Assembly: GCA_041651995.1 (NCBI GenBank)
Contig: JBAZID010000013.1
Location: 1-64,000, forward strand
Direction of reading: 5' to 3'
DNA length: 64,000 nt
From: Sulfuricella sp.
GTDB taxonomy: Bacteria; Pseudomonadota; Gammaproteobacteria; Burkholderiales; Sulfuricellaceae
Each line of letters starts with the position of its first letter. The stretch's first letter is position 1. Below are positions 1 through 7,999 of this stretch, piece by piece. The position numbers and the translations under genes were made by a program. Below the pieces are notes generated by a model. The model was not told where the DNA came from, did no database searches, and saw nothing but the letters and a program-made list of their open reading frames with translations.

Positions 1-69
1 GATGAGCGAAGCCTGCGACCAGTGCCAGAAGCGCTCGAAGAGTTTGAAGACATAGATTTTTTCAGACAT
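1..69 (-). CDS. Cytochrome b (b561-type) membrane subunit, second copy, partial at left edge
   Basis: Only the first 23 codons lie in the window; the rest runs off the left edge. The DNA is identical to the start of the complete cytochrome b gene at 4922-5521, so it encodes the same N-terminus, beginning MSEKIYVFKLFERFWHW with a potential haem-ligand histidine in the first membrane segment. It begins four bases after the stop of the octaheme cytochrome at 74-1705, exactly as in the complete copy. It should be the quinone-side membrane partner of that cytochrome. How far the identity extends cannot be seen. Confidence 0.85.
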   Translation of the reverse strand, partial: MSEKIYVFKLFERFWHWSQASLI

Positions 70-73
70 GACC

Positions 74-1705
74 TTATCCTTTCCTGTTGCTCATGTAGAT
101 GCGGCCTGCACCGTGGGCGATCACGCCAAGCAGGGTCAGGAGCGCCAGCGCCCAGCCTGCCATGTCGAGCATCTTGTTGTTGTCACCGCGGCCTGGCATG
201 TAGATGCCCTTGACGTCCTTGAGGCGGCTGTCATCGCTATGGCATGAAACGCATTCGAGCGCCTTTTCCTTGGGCGCGACCATGTGGGTGATGGGCCAGT
301 ACATCTCGGTCTTGATGAAATCGACCTTGCCGGAGAAGGGCGCGCCGACGTTCTGCATGCCGTCGGCAATGGCTTTTTCCCAATCGAAATTCTTCCAGTA
401 GCCGATGTTGTCGTTGCCGGCGGTGTGCGGCATGACCAGCGTGTTATTGACCGGATCAAAAGGCTGCGTGCCATGCATGACCTTCATCGGCCAGATCATC
501 GACTTGCCATCGCTTGGGCTGCCCTCGATGCGGTTGATCGGGTTCACGCCCTTGCTCTTGTCCACCTTGTCGCCGAGCAGGGTGTACTTCACCTTGCCGT
601 TGAACCAGGCGTATGCAGGCGTGACATTCTCGCCGAGCACGAAGTCGCCTTTCCTGGAATCGTAGGTGACATGCCCCTTGTCATCTTTCCTGGTCATGGG
701 CTTGCCGTCGGGCCCCATTTTTCCGGCTGTCGACCAGTCCCAGGACAGTTTGGTGGCCACGCCGCCGCGTGCGATGGCGGGAATGTGGCAGGTCTGGCAG
801 GCGATCCTGGCGGTGTGCTCGTTCAGCTTCTTGCCATGATCGCCCAGCTTGGCCAGGCTGACCGGGTGCGGCTGGTTGCCATGGCAGGCCTGGCAGGTGG
901 CCGGGTTGCTGCTGTCCGCCTTGCCGCGTATGTGGGCACCGCCCTTGTCCTGCGCGGTGGGCGTGTAGCGGCTGCCGGAAACATCGTGGCTGGAAGTCTT
1001 GTGGCAGGTGCTGCAGGTGAAGTCAGCGCCGGAGGCATCCATGTGGACATCAAGCTCCTTGTCGGGCGCCGCCAGCGAGCTGTCCATGTCGCCGTGTTTC
1101 ACGCCATCGCCGCCGCCGCCGTAGAAGTGGCAGGCGCCGCAGTTGTCACGGCTGGTCTTGCCGACTTTTTGCGCCACATTTGCAAGGTCCACCGGCTTGA
1201 CGATCTTGCCGGAGCCGGGAGGAAACTCCATTTCCTTGTAGACCGGGTGTCCGGCCAGGCCGGGCAGTTTCTTGTAATTGCCGGTGGTGTCGTGGCAAAC
1301 CAGGCAGTCGACATTGTTTTCCGAGCTGAAGTCGAAATTCTTGTCCTTCCAGCCATAACCGGCATGGCACGAGGTACAGAAAGCATAATTCTGCGAAATG
1401 GAAATGCAGAAATTGTTCATGACATTCTTTTTGCCCAGACGCTGGTTATTCTCCGGGTTGAGAAATTCCCAGGTCCAGTGCTTGGTCTTGTGCACCTGCT
1501 TGGCGGCTTCGGTATGGCAGGAGAGACAGGCCTTGGTGACATCCGGGCCGGACTGGAAGGTTTGCTGCAGTTCCTTGTACTTGCTGTGATCAGCCGTGGA
1601 GGTATTGGCGGCGCCAGCCAGGCTGCTCATGGCCAGGGCGCACAGGGCGGCCAGCCAGCCGGCAAATGCCAGGGCGGCTGGCCATTGAGGGTGCGAGGTT
1701 TTCAT
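74..1705 (-). CDS. Octaheme c-type cytochrome, tetrathionate reductase family (copy 2)
   Basis: 543 residues with an N-terminal signal segment. Eight CXXCH haem motifs start at residues 60, 110, 134, 189, 231, 271, 303 and 485, and a C-terminal membrane helix lies at about 513-533. This is the layout of the octaheme tetrathionate reductase (OTR) family. Members act in the periplasm and reduce tetrathionate, nitrite or hydroxylamine in vitro; the physiological substrate here is unknown. The start has a good ribosome site (GGAAGGATTCACC before ATG). The gene after it encodes a cytochrome b, so electrons probably pass between the quinone pool and this protein. It is a paralogue of 5526-7175; the last ~50 residues are almost identical while the rest has diverged. 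Confidence 0.9.
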   Translation of the reverse strand: MKTSHPQWPAALAFAGWLAALCALAMSSLAGAANTSTADHSKYKELQQTFQSGPDVTKACLSCHTEAAKQVHKTKHWTWEFLNPENNQRLGKKNVMNNFCISISQNYAFCTSCHAGYGWKDKNFDFSSENNVDCLVCHDTTGNYKKLPGLAGHPVYKEMEFPPGSGKIVKPVDLANVAQKVGKTSRDNCGACHFYGGGGDGVKHGDMDSSLAAPDKELDVHMDASGADFTCSTCHKTSSHDVSGSRYTPTAQDKGGAHIRGKADSSNPATCQACHGNQPHPVSLAKLGDHGKKLNEHTARIACQTCHIPAIARGGVATKLSWDWSTAGKMGPDGKPMTRKDDKGHVTYDSRKGDFVLGENVTPAYAWFNGKVKYTLLGDKVDKSKGVNPINRIEGSPSDGKSMIWPMKVMHGTQPFDPVNNTLVMPHTAGNDNIGYWKNFDWEKAIADGMQNVGAPFSGKVDFIKTEMYWPITHMVAPKEKALECVSCHSDDSRLKDVKGIYMPGRGDNNKMLDMAGWALALLTLLGVIAHGAGRIYMSNRKG

Positions 1706-1761
1706 GGTGAATCCTTCCGAAGCTGGTGCCAGATGAACGATCTGGATGTTGTTACCCTTGG

Positions 1762-1793
1762 CTCAGGGCGGACGGCTGCCGCCTTGCCCTGAG
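1762..1793 (-). other. Intercistronic hairpin between rhodanese and octaheme cytochrome genes
   Basis: Arms CTCAGGGC and GCCCTGAG pair perfectly and enclose a further GGCGG/CCGTCC stem. No T-run follows on the minus strand, so this is more likely an mRNA-stabilising or processing hairpin than a terminator. Confidence 0.45.
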
Positions 1794-1802
1794 TCACGGT
1801 GC

Positions 1803-2957
1803 TTATTTTCCGCGTTCCTTGATGCTGAACGTGCCATCCGCGTTGAATTTCATCTCTGCATCAATGAAATAGGTCTGAAGCTCGCTGCGCATCAGTTTTG
1901 CCGTGTCATGGGCTTCTCCCGAGCGGGCTCCCGTGCCGCACAGAAATATGATGGGTTTGTCCTTGGGCAGGGTTTCGAGTTTTTTCTCCAGGTCACCGAT
2001 GGGAATATTGATCGCTCCCTTGATGGTGGCTGTGTTGAATTCCTTGGCATCGCGCACGTCCACCAGCAGCAGTGAATCCGGATTTTCCTTCATGACGCGT
2101 TCGAAGGACGCAACCGTGATGGTGCCTTTTTCCTTGCCGGGCTCGACACCCGCTTTGGCCCTGGCTACCGGGCCGGTGCTATCGGTCGCGGCGGAGGCGG
2201 GTGCCTGACCGTAGAGCTTGAGCCATTCCGGATGCCCTTCCACAAAGGTTTTGACATCTGTGTACCCAAGTTTTCTGGCCTTATCTGCGGACTTGTCGCT
2301 AAGCACGCATTCCAGGCCGCCACAGTAGTAAATCAGTGGCGTGGCCTTGTCGGCTGGGAGCTTATCCACATGCTTGTCAAAGTCGGTGTCTGAAATATGC
2401 ACTGCGCCGGGGATGGCGCCCTTGTCGAAAGCGCGTTTTGGACGGGCATCAATCAGCATGAAATTGGCTTTTTCATCCAGCAGTTTCTTGATGTAGGCGC
2501 CAGAAACGGATTGCCTCATCCCTTTGGCTGCCCAGTCCGGGGAACCGTCGGCATAAACGCGGATGTTGGTGTAGCCGAGTTTTTCCGCCTTGAATGCGGA
2601 GTTGTGGCTCAGCATGCATTCCACGCCGCCGCAGTAAAAAATCAGCAGCGTGCTCTTGTCCTGCGGCAGGCTGGCGGCCATCTGGTCGAACTTGCTGTCC
2701 GGGATACTGACCGCGCCGGGAATATGGCCCGGGTCATACTGGCGTGCCACCGGGCGGGAGTCGATCAGCATGACGCCCTTTTTGGGCGGGATTTCGGCAT
2801 TCTGTTTGACGAATTCGATATCCACCAGCTTGCTGTACCAGCCTTCCTTCGCCTTGAGCTGTTCGGCGTGTGCCGGTGCCACCCCGCTTGCGGCAGGCAG
2901 AACGACAGGCAGGGACAGAAGCAATGCAAGGCCCAGATTGTGCAGTTTCTTGTTCAT
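1803..2957 (-). CDS. Exported protein with three rhodanese domains
   Basis: 384 residues with a cleavable signal peptide (about residues 1-31, ending APAHA). Three rhodanese-like domains follow, at about 40-150, 155-250 and 275-380. The first two carry an unusual YCGGxEC active-site loop with two cysteines; the third has CGTGARSGE, closer to a classical loop. The protein should bind or transfer sulfane sulfur in the periplasm. Strong ribosome site (GAGGAGACATCAAA before ATG). It sits 21 bases after the YeeE/YedE transporter, whose relatives move thiosulfate-type sulfur, and before an octaheme cytochrome, so a role in sulfur trafficking is likely. Donor and acceptor are unknown. Confidence 0.85.
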   Translation of the reverse strand: MNKKLHNLGLALLLSLPVVLPAASGVAPAHAEQLKAKEGWYSKLVDIEFVKQNAEIPPKKGVMLIDSRPVARQYDPGHIPGAVSIPDSKFDQMAASLPQDKSTLLIFYCGGVECMLSHNSAFKAEKLGYTNIRVYADGSPDWAAKGMRQSVSGAYIKKLLDEKANFMLIDARPKRAFDKGAIPGAVHISDTDFDKHVDKLPADKATPLIYYCGGLECVLSDKSADKARKLGYTDVKTFVEGHPEWLKLYGQAPASAATDSTGPVARAKAGVEPGKEKGTITVASFERVMKENPDSLLLVDVRDAKEFNTATIKGAINIPIGDLEKKLETLPKDKPIIFLCGTGARSGEAHDTAKLMRSELQTYFIDAEMKFNADGTFSIKERGK

Positions 2958-2978
2958 TTTGATGTCTCCTCGTGATCT

Positions 2979-4223
2979 CTAAAGAACGGTAAACTTTTCA
3001 GTCGACTCGTTGTAGCGCACCAACAGATACCACACCAGCAGAATCGTGCCGCTGATCAGCAAAGTCCAGCCCCAGCCACCCACCATGTCCGGGAGATAGG
3101 CCTGGAAGCCGACAGCGGTTTTCTCGAACATCTCTACATTGTCTTCATCAATGGAGGTGAGCTTGAATTTCTTGAGCAGCGCGCTGGCAACGGAGCCCGC
3201 CCAGGAAAAGAAGAAGATCGCCACCCACAGCTTGAGGTGCCCTTCACCCATGCGCCACAGCGAACCGGATGCGCAGCCGCCGGCAAAGATCATGCCGATG
3301 CCGAAGATCAGCCCGCCAAGCAGCGAACCGATCCAGAAGGCCGGCGGAATGGCGACATAGGGGTCGATGATCTTTTTCTGGAACAGCAGCGAGGAAATCA
3401 GCAGGCCGACGGTCAGGGCCAGGATGATGGCCTTGGTCATGTCGCCCTCGGCGGTCATGAAGGGTTCGCGGAAAGCGCGCGCAAAGCACAGGCGTGAACG
3501 GTGCATGATGAAGCCGATGGCGAATCCGGCCAGCACGATCACGGCGCGGGCGGCCCACTTCTCATTGCCGGAGCCATACCACTGGGTTGCCCAGAACAGG
3601 ACGCCCATGACCACGGCAAGCCCGAGCAGGGGGTAGATACGCAGCACGCCTTGGGGAACCTGGAGGGCGGGAGGCGCCACCATGCCCCACTCGATGTTCT
3701 CCAGCGTCCATAGCAGCAGCTTGAGGCCGATCACGGCTCCCGCCAGCAGCCCCGCCCACATGGCCCAGCCCGCCGGGGAGGCGTGCAGCACCGGGTTGAA
3801 GAAGCCGCCGGTGGTGCAGCCGCCGGCCAGCGCCGCACCGGTACCCATCAGGCAGCCGCCCATTGCCGCCCAGACGTATTCCAGTTTTGGCGGACGGCGG
3901 GGGAGGAACTGGCGCGACAGCAACGCTGCGCAGAACGAACCCAGCAGCAGCATGATGTTCATCAGCGACATGCGGTGCATGAGGAAGCTGTCGAGTTCCT
4001 GGGGGATGCCGAGCAGCGGACCCAGGCCGATCAGGTTGTTGAACCAGTCGCCCCAGAATTTGACGCCGCCGAAAACTCCCCAGAACAGGCCGTTGATCAT
4101 CAGGCCAATAATCACCATGACCAGCAGGATGCTGCCCAGATAGGGTGACCATTCTTCGACAAAAATGTTTTCGTAATCCGCCTTGAAACCGGCGAGCCAG
4201 GAAGAACCATTTTCAGTACTCAT
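2979..4223 (-). CDS. YeeE/YedE-family (TsuA-like) sulfur transporter
   Basis: 414 residues from the chosen start MSTENG, which has GAGG eight bases upstream; an in-frame ATG 13 codons earlier is less likely. About ten membrane helices. Conserved cysteine motifs GGCTTGG, RSRLCF and GGCASGS match the family in which cysteines relay thiosulfate or sulfane sulfur through the membrane. The protein probably imports thiosulfate or a related sulfur species. It lies between a cytochrome c gene and the triple rhodanese gene on the same strand, consistent with a sulfur-handling operon. Substrate not proven. Confidence 0.85.
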   Translation of the reverse strand: MSTENGSSWLAGFKADYENIFVEEWSPYLGSILLVMVIIGLMINGLFWGVFGGVKFWGDWFNNLIGLGPLLGIPQELDSFLMHRMSLMNIMLLLGSFCAALLSRQFLPRRPPKLEYVWAAMGGCLMGTGAALAGGCTTGGFFNPVLHASPAGWAMWAGLLAGAVIGLKLLLWTLENIEWGMVAPPALQVPQGVLRIYPLLGLAVVMGVLFWATQWYGSGNEKWAARAVIVLAGFAIGFIMHRSRLCFARAFREPFMTAEGDMTKAIILALTVGLLISSLLFQKKIIDPYVAIPPAFWIGSLLGGLIFGIGMIFAGGCASGSLWRMGEGHLKLWVAIFFFSWAGSVASALLKKFKLTSIDEDNVEMFEKTAVGFQAYLPDMVGGWGWTLLISGTILLVWYLLVRYNESTEKFTVL

Positions 4224-4249
4224 TGCAAGCGCCTCAGGCAAGTGACTCA

Positions 4250-4270
4250 CGGGAGCGCCCAACGCTCCCG
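4250..4270. other. Intercistronic hairpin between cytochrome c and YeeE genes
   Basis: Perfect 8-bp arms CGGGAGCG and CGCTCCCG with a 5-base loop. On the minus strand (the coding direction) no T-run follows; on the plus strand ATTTTTAT follows. Probably an RNA-stability element rather than a terminator for the operon. Confidence 0.4.
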
Positions 4271-4298
4271 ATTTTTATAACAGGATAGGACGCTTTGA

Positions 4299-4691
4299 TT
4301 AACTGCAGCTGGCTGGGCTGTCGCCATCCTTTGCGCCTTTGGTCACAAAGGCCTTGATGTCCTCCAGGAGTTCCTGATCGGGCACATCGGCAAATTTTTC
4401 GGCTGCCTTGTTGGTGGCCTTGATGCTGGCGCGATACTGCTGGCTGACATACTGCTTGACGCTGTCCTTGCCCTTGGCGTGTTTGTCTGCCTGGAGGTAG
4501 GCAGCCCATTCGGCCTTGCTCTTGCTTGTCGGAGAAATGGCTTTTTCAGTTTTTGCAACGTGGCAACTGGTACACACCTGACGGTAGTAAATTCGACCGC
4601 GTTTCCAGTCGCCGTCGTATGCCTGTGCCGTGGAGTATGCCGTGCCAGCCAGCAGGGCGAGAATGATGGTGATCGAGAATTTAGTTTTCAT
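4299..4691 (-). CDS. Small monoheme c-type cytochrome lacking a methionine ligand
   Basis: 130 residues with a signal peptide of about 24 residues. One haem motif, CTSCH, lies at residues 40-44. The mature protein contains no methionine, so the usual His/Met axial pair is impossible; His71 is the only other histidine. Three residues from the C-terminus there is a cysteine (SPASCS). It is probably a periplasmic electron carrier of the neighbouring octaheme or sulfur proteins, or a sulfur-binding cytochrome. It follows a terminator at 4868-4899, so it starts a new transcript shared with the YeeE and rhodanese genes. Confidence 0.85.
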   Translation of the reverse strand: MKTKFSITIILALLAGTAYSTAQAYDGDWKRGRIYYRQVCTSCHVAKTEKAISPTSKSKAEWAAYLQADKHAKGKDSVKQYVSQQYRASIKATNKAAEKFADVPDQELLEDIKAFVTKGAKDGDSPASCS

Positions 4692-4779
4692 GGCGGATAT
4701 CCCTTGTAACTAATTGATTGTAAAAGTAATGCGTAATTGTTTTGCAGCCTCTGATTGAGGAAATGGTATGACTGCAGGA

Positions 4780-4801
4780 AGTATTGGTCCAATCAAATAC
4801 T
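4780..4801. promoter_or_regulatory. Dyad in the cytochrome c-yeeE-rhodanese promoter region (putative operator)
   Basis: Outer arms AGTATT and AATACT enclose a perfect ATTGGTCCAAT palindrome at 4783-4793. It lies about 90 bases upstream of the cytochrome c start, in an AT-rich stretch between that gene and the preceding terminator. It resembles a regulator site, but no factor can be named. Confidence 0.35.
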
Positions 4802-4867
4802 AATATACCTACTCTGAATTAATTTGTTATGAAATTAATGGAGCTTGGGCTGGCTGATTGCGGTGAA

Positions 4868-4899
4868 CAAAAAAGCCGGACAGTTTTCACTGCCCGGCT
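4868..4899 (-). terminator. Rho-independent terminator after the octaheme-cytochrome b transcript
   Basis: On the minus strand GCCGGGCAGT and ACTGTCCGGC pair with one mismatch round a short loop, followed by TTTTTTG. It lies just downstream of the cytochrome b stop and separates that transcript from the cytochrome c-yeeE-rhodanese unit. Confidence 0.85.
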
Positions 4900-4921
4900 T
4901 CTGGTCGGGTGAAGGGATGCT

Positions 4922-5521
4922 TTATTCCACTTCTTCCCACCCGGTAATCATGGCCCTGATGTGCGCGGTTGGGGTATGCCCTGCCGTGGTCAGATAGACG
5001 TGGGCGATGAGGAACAGCAGCATCATGAAAGCGCCCGCGGTATGGAAGAAGGCCACCCACTCCAGCGAGACATACTGGTCCACGCCCCAGGCGTTCCAGT
5101 CGCCGAAGAACAGATAGAGCCAACCCGAGAGCCACAGCAGCGGCCCGATGAACAGCAGCACGCCGAGATAGGCCAGGCGCTGTAGCGGATTATGCTTCTT
5201 GAGCTGGGTAGCCTTGAAGGGATGCGGCGCATGGACGAAGATCCCGACGGAATAGAACTTCACCATGGCCACCACCTTGTCCAGGGTCGGAATGTACTGC
5301 TTCCATTCCCCGGTGGTGAAATGCCAGAAGATGGCGAACACCCACAGCCCGATCAGGGTCCAGGCGGCGATGGTATGCAGGTTCACCGCCTGTCCGAAGC
5401 CGAACAGATGGTAAGAGCCATGCACCTCGAAACCGGTGACCAGCATGAAGATGATGAGCGAAGCCTGCGACCAGTGCCAGAAGCGCTCGAAGAGTTTGAA
5501 GACATAGATTTTTTCAGACAT
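4922..5521 (-). CDS. Cytochrome b (b561-type) membrane subunit, complete copy
   Basis: 199 residues with about four membrane helices and histidines suited to binding two haems b (FERFWHW, LHTIAAW, IFWHF, FFHTAG, LIAHVY). It belongs to the cytochrome b family found as the membrane subunit of hydrogenases, formate dehydrogenases and thiosulfate reductases, which exchanges electrons with quinones. It starts four bases after the stop of the octaheme gene 5526-7175, so the two are translated together and probably form one complex. A terminator follows. A second copy starts at the left edge of the window. Confidence 0.88.
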   Translation of the reverse strand: MSEKIYVFKLFERFWHWSQASLIIFMLVTGFEVHGSYHLFGFGQAVNLHTIAAWTLIGLWVFAIFWHFTTGEWKQYIPTLDKVVAMVKFYSVGIFVHAPHPFKATQLKKHNPLQRLAYLGVLLFIGPLLWLSGWLYLFFGDWNAWGVDQYVSLEWVAFFHTAGAFMMLLFLIAHVYLTTAGHTPTAHIRAMITGWEEVE

Positions 5522-5525
5522 GACC

Positions 5526-7175
5526 TTATCCTTTCCTGTTGCTCATGTAGATGCGGCCTGCACCGTGGGCGATCACGCCGAGCAGGGTCAGGAGCGCCAG
5601 CGCCCAGCCTGCCATGTCGAGCATCCTGTTGTTGTCGCCGCGGCCTGGCATGTAGATGCCCTTGACGTCCTTGAGGCGGCCATTTTCGCTATGGCATTGC
5701 GCACAGGTCAGCGCATCGCCCTTGGGGGCAACCATATGCGTGATGGGCCATGACATCTCTGTACTGACGAACCCGAACTGGCCGCTGTAGCTGCCGTCTA
5801 CCGATTTCTGTCCGGCTGTCAGCGACTTTTCCCAGTCGAAATTTGACCAGAAGGAAGTGTCGTCGTCAGGGCCGTAGGTGTGCGGGATCAGCAGTGTGCT
5901 TGAGACCTTGTCGTAGGGCTGCTTGCCGCGGAATACCTTCATCGGCCAGATCAGCGATTTGCCATCATCCGGGCTGCCGTTCATGGTGTTGATTTTTACG
6001 ACTTTGCTCGGGTCCAGCTTGGTTTCGCGCAGAGTGTAGTCCACCTTGCCGTTGAACCAGACGTACTCCGGGATGACATCTTTTTCCCAGCTGAAATCAC
6101 CCTTCTTGCTGTCGTATGAATTGCGGCCGGCGCTGTCTTTCGAGGTGAAAGGCTTGCCGTCCTTCATCTTGCCTGCGGTGGACCAGTCCCAGCTCATCTT
6201 GGTGGCAATGCCGCGGGCAAATTCCGGAATATGGCAGGTCTGACAGGCGATTTTTTCCGTGTGCTCGTTCAGCTTGGCCATTTTTGCCGGGTGTGGCTTG
6301 TTGCCGTGGCAGGACTGGCAGGTCGCCGGATTGCTGTTGTCCGACTTGCCGCGCAGGTGCGCGCTTTCCTTGTCCATGGCGGTTGGCGCATAACGGCTGC
6401 CGGGCACTTTGTGGCTGGAGGTTGCATGGCAGGTGCCGCAGGTGAAGTTGAGACCGTCCTTGGCCATGTGCACGTCCAGGTATTTGCTTGGATTTGCCAG
6501 GGTGCTGTCCAAATCGCCATGCTTTACCGCATCGCCGCCGCCGCCGTAGAAGTGGCAGGCGCCGCAGGTCGCGCGGCTGGTCTTGCCGACGTGTTGAGCC
6601 ACATCCTTAAGGTCAACCGCCTTGACGATTTTGCCTGAATGCGGAGGGAACTCCGTATCCTGGTAAGCTGGATGTCCGGCAAGGCCCGGCAGCTTGCGAT
6701 ACTTGCCGGTGGTGTCGTGGCAGACCACGCAGTCCACACTCTCCTGCTTGCTGAAATCGAATTTCTCGTCCTTCCAGCCATACCCCACGTGGCAGGCAGT
6801 ACAGAATGCCTGGTTGGAAGAGATGGAAGTGCAGAAGTTGTTGATGATGTTCTTTTTGCCCAGCTTCTGGTCGGTTTGCGGGTTGACGAATTCCCACGTC
6901 CAGTGCTTGGTGTGTTGAACCTGTTTGGCAGCCTCGGTGTGGCAGGTCAGGCAGGCCTTGGTGACCTCGGGGCCTTCCTTGAAGTCCTTCTGCAGCTCCT
7001 TGAACTTGCTGTGGTCCGCTGTTGAGGTCGAAGCCTTCTTCGCTTCGGCCGCTGGTGCAGCCGGTGCTGCTGCGACTGCTGCAGGCGTTGCAGCCGGTGT
7101 GGCCAGGGCGGTCAACGCAGTCAGCGCGGTGCCGGCTGCGAGTGCCCAAGCCATGATTTTTGTTCTGATGGACAT
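5526..7175 (-). CDS. Octaheme c-type cytochrome, tetrathionate reductase family (copy 1)
   Basis: 549 residues: signal segment, an Ala/Pro-rich linker at about 25-50, eight CXXCH haem motifs (first at residue 75), and a C-terminal membrane helix. It is the same OTR-type layout as 74-1705 and the two are clearly paralogous along their length. A very strong ribosome site (AGGAGGAATC before ATG) supports the start. It is preceded by a DUF302 gene and followed directly by cytochrome b. Likely a periplasmic, membrane-tethered reductase or oxidase of sulfur or nitrogen compounds; substrate not decided by sequence. Confidence 0.9.
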   Translation of the reverse strand: MSIRTKIMAWALAAGTALTALTALATPAATPAAVAAAPAAPAAEAKKASTSTADHSKFKELQKDFKEGPEVTKACLTCHTEAAKQVQHTKHWTWEFVNPQTDQKLGKKNIINNFCTSISSNQAFCTACHVGYGWKDEKFDFSKQESVDCVVCHDTTGKYRKLPGLAGHPAYQDTEFPPHSGKIVKAVDLKDVAQHVGKTSRATCGACHFYGGGGDAVKHGDLDSTLANPSKYLDVHMAKDGLNFTCGTCHATSSHKVPGSRYAPTAMDKESAHLRGKSDNSNPATCQSCHGNKPHPAKMAKLNEHTEKIACQTCHIPEFARGIATKMSWDWSTAGKMKDGKPFTSKDSAGRNSYDSKKGDFSWEKDVIPEYVWFNGKVDYTLRETKLDPSKVVKINTMNGSPDDGKSLIWPMKVFRGKQPYDKVSSTLLIPHTYGPDDDTSFWSNFDWEKSLTAGQKSVDGSYSGQFGFVSTEMSWPITHMVAPKGDALTCAQCHSENGRLKDVKGIYMPGRGDNNRMLDMAGWALALLTLLGVIAHGAGRIYMSNRKG

Positions 7176-7218
7176 GATTCCTCCTGAATTCTGGTTGGTG
7201 ATGGATGCGCGAGGCTAT

Positions 7219-7770
7219 TTAACAGCCGCCACCGCCAGCACCCGCACCACCCGCTGCACCACCACCGCCTGGTGTGCCCACTTTCATCTGTGGCGCAGGC
7301 TTATTGGGGTCGAATTCCAGGAATTTGGCCTGATCCGCCGCCACGTGGCTCATGACTTCTCCAACCATCGGACCGAACATCCTGCCCATCAGGCCGGCAT
7401 TCATGTTGCCGATGTAGGTTTTGCCATCATTTTTCTTGTAAACGGAAATTTTGCAGGGCATCAGGATGGAGAGATAGCGCACCGAGTCATCCTTCAGGAT
7501 CGGAGCAGAGTATTTTGTGCTGCAAGCTTCAATCATCAGCACCGGCAGGGTGTTGCTGCCATCACTCTGTACTGCCTTGGCAGGGTTGCGCAGTCCGGAC
7601 AGCGACCAGCCATTGCCGGTACTTTCAATATTCTGCTGGATGCGTGCGACGGTTTCTTCCAGTCCGTAGGGACTGACGCGCTCATGAAACATCAGGCCTG
7701 GGGCCATGATATAACCCACGAAAGCAATGAATATGAGGCCCAGTACGAAGCCACCTAGAATTTTTAGCAT
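7219..7770 (-). CDS. DUF302-domain membrane-anchored protein
   Basis: 183 residues. An N-terminal membrane anchor (about 1-24) is followed by a DUF302 domain (about 35-150) and a glycine-rich tail ending GGGGC. DUF302 proteins are of unknown function and are common beside sulfur-oxidation genes. The terminal cysteine after a flexible glycine arm recalls swinging-arm carriers, but this is only a suggestion. The gene lies 43 bases before the octaheme cytochrome on the same strand and is probably the first gene of that transcript. Confidence 0.8.
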   Translation of the reverse strand: MLKILGGFVLGLIFIAFVGYIMAPGLMFHERVSPYGLEETVARIQQNIESTGNGWSLSGLRNPAKAVQSDGSNTLPVLMIEACSTKYSAPILKDDSVRYLSILMPCKISVYKKNDGKTYIGNMNAGLMGRMFGPMVGEVMSHVAADQAKFLEFDPNKPAPQMKVGTPGGGGAAGGAGAGGGGC

Positions 7771-7999
7771 TTTGAGTTCCCCCGGAACAGTTGATCTATT
7801 ATTGGAACGACTTCTATTTTCTGATGCAAAAGTTACAGGCTCAAGAGTATTTTAGAAGATGTATAAACCGTATAACTTATGTATATAAGAATATCCGAAT
7901 ATTATTAACCCACCAACAAAAAATATTTATGGGTTGTCGCGTCCGGATTAAACATAAATAAATGGAATGATTTTTCATGACTCACGAGGTGTGGCGCAG
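7771..7999. promoter_or_regulatory. AT-rich divergent intergenic region between the DUF302 gene and msrA
   Basis: 229 bases, strongly AT-rich in the middle (7860-7925), holding the promoters of the leftward cytochrome operon and the rightward msrA. No convincing sigma-70, sigma-54 or operator motif could be fixed by eye. Confidence 0.4.

Noticed and set aside
1720..1740. Sigma-54-like CTGGCACCAGCTTCGG before the octaheme gene at 74-1705
   Set aside because: The -24 box is good, but the -12 position reads GG instead of GC and it lies within a cotranscribed gap.
284..1792. 502-codon open frame on the plus strand opposite the octaheme cytochrome
   Set aside because: It is an antisense shadow of a GC-rich gene; the minus-strand frame has eight haem motifs, a signal peptide and a good ribosome site. 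The similar long frames opposite cphA (22098-23870, 25129-26661), nirB and the kinase gene are rejected for the same reason.
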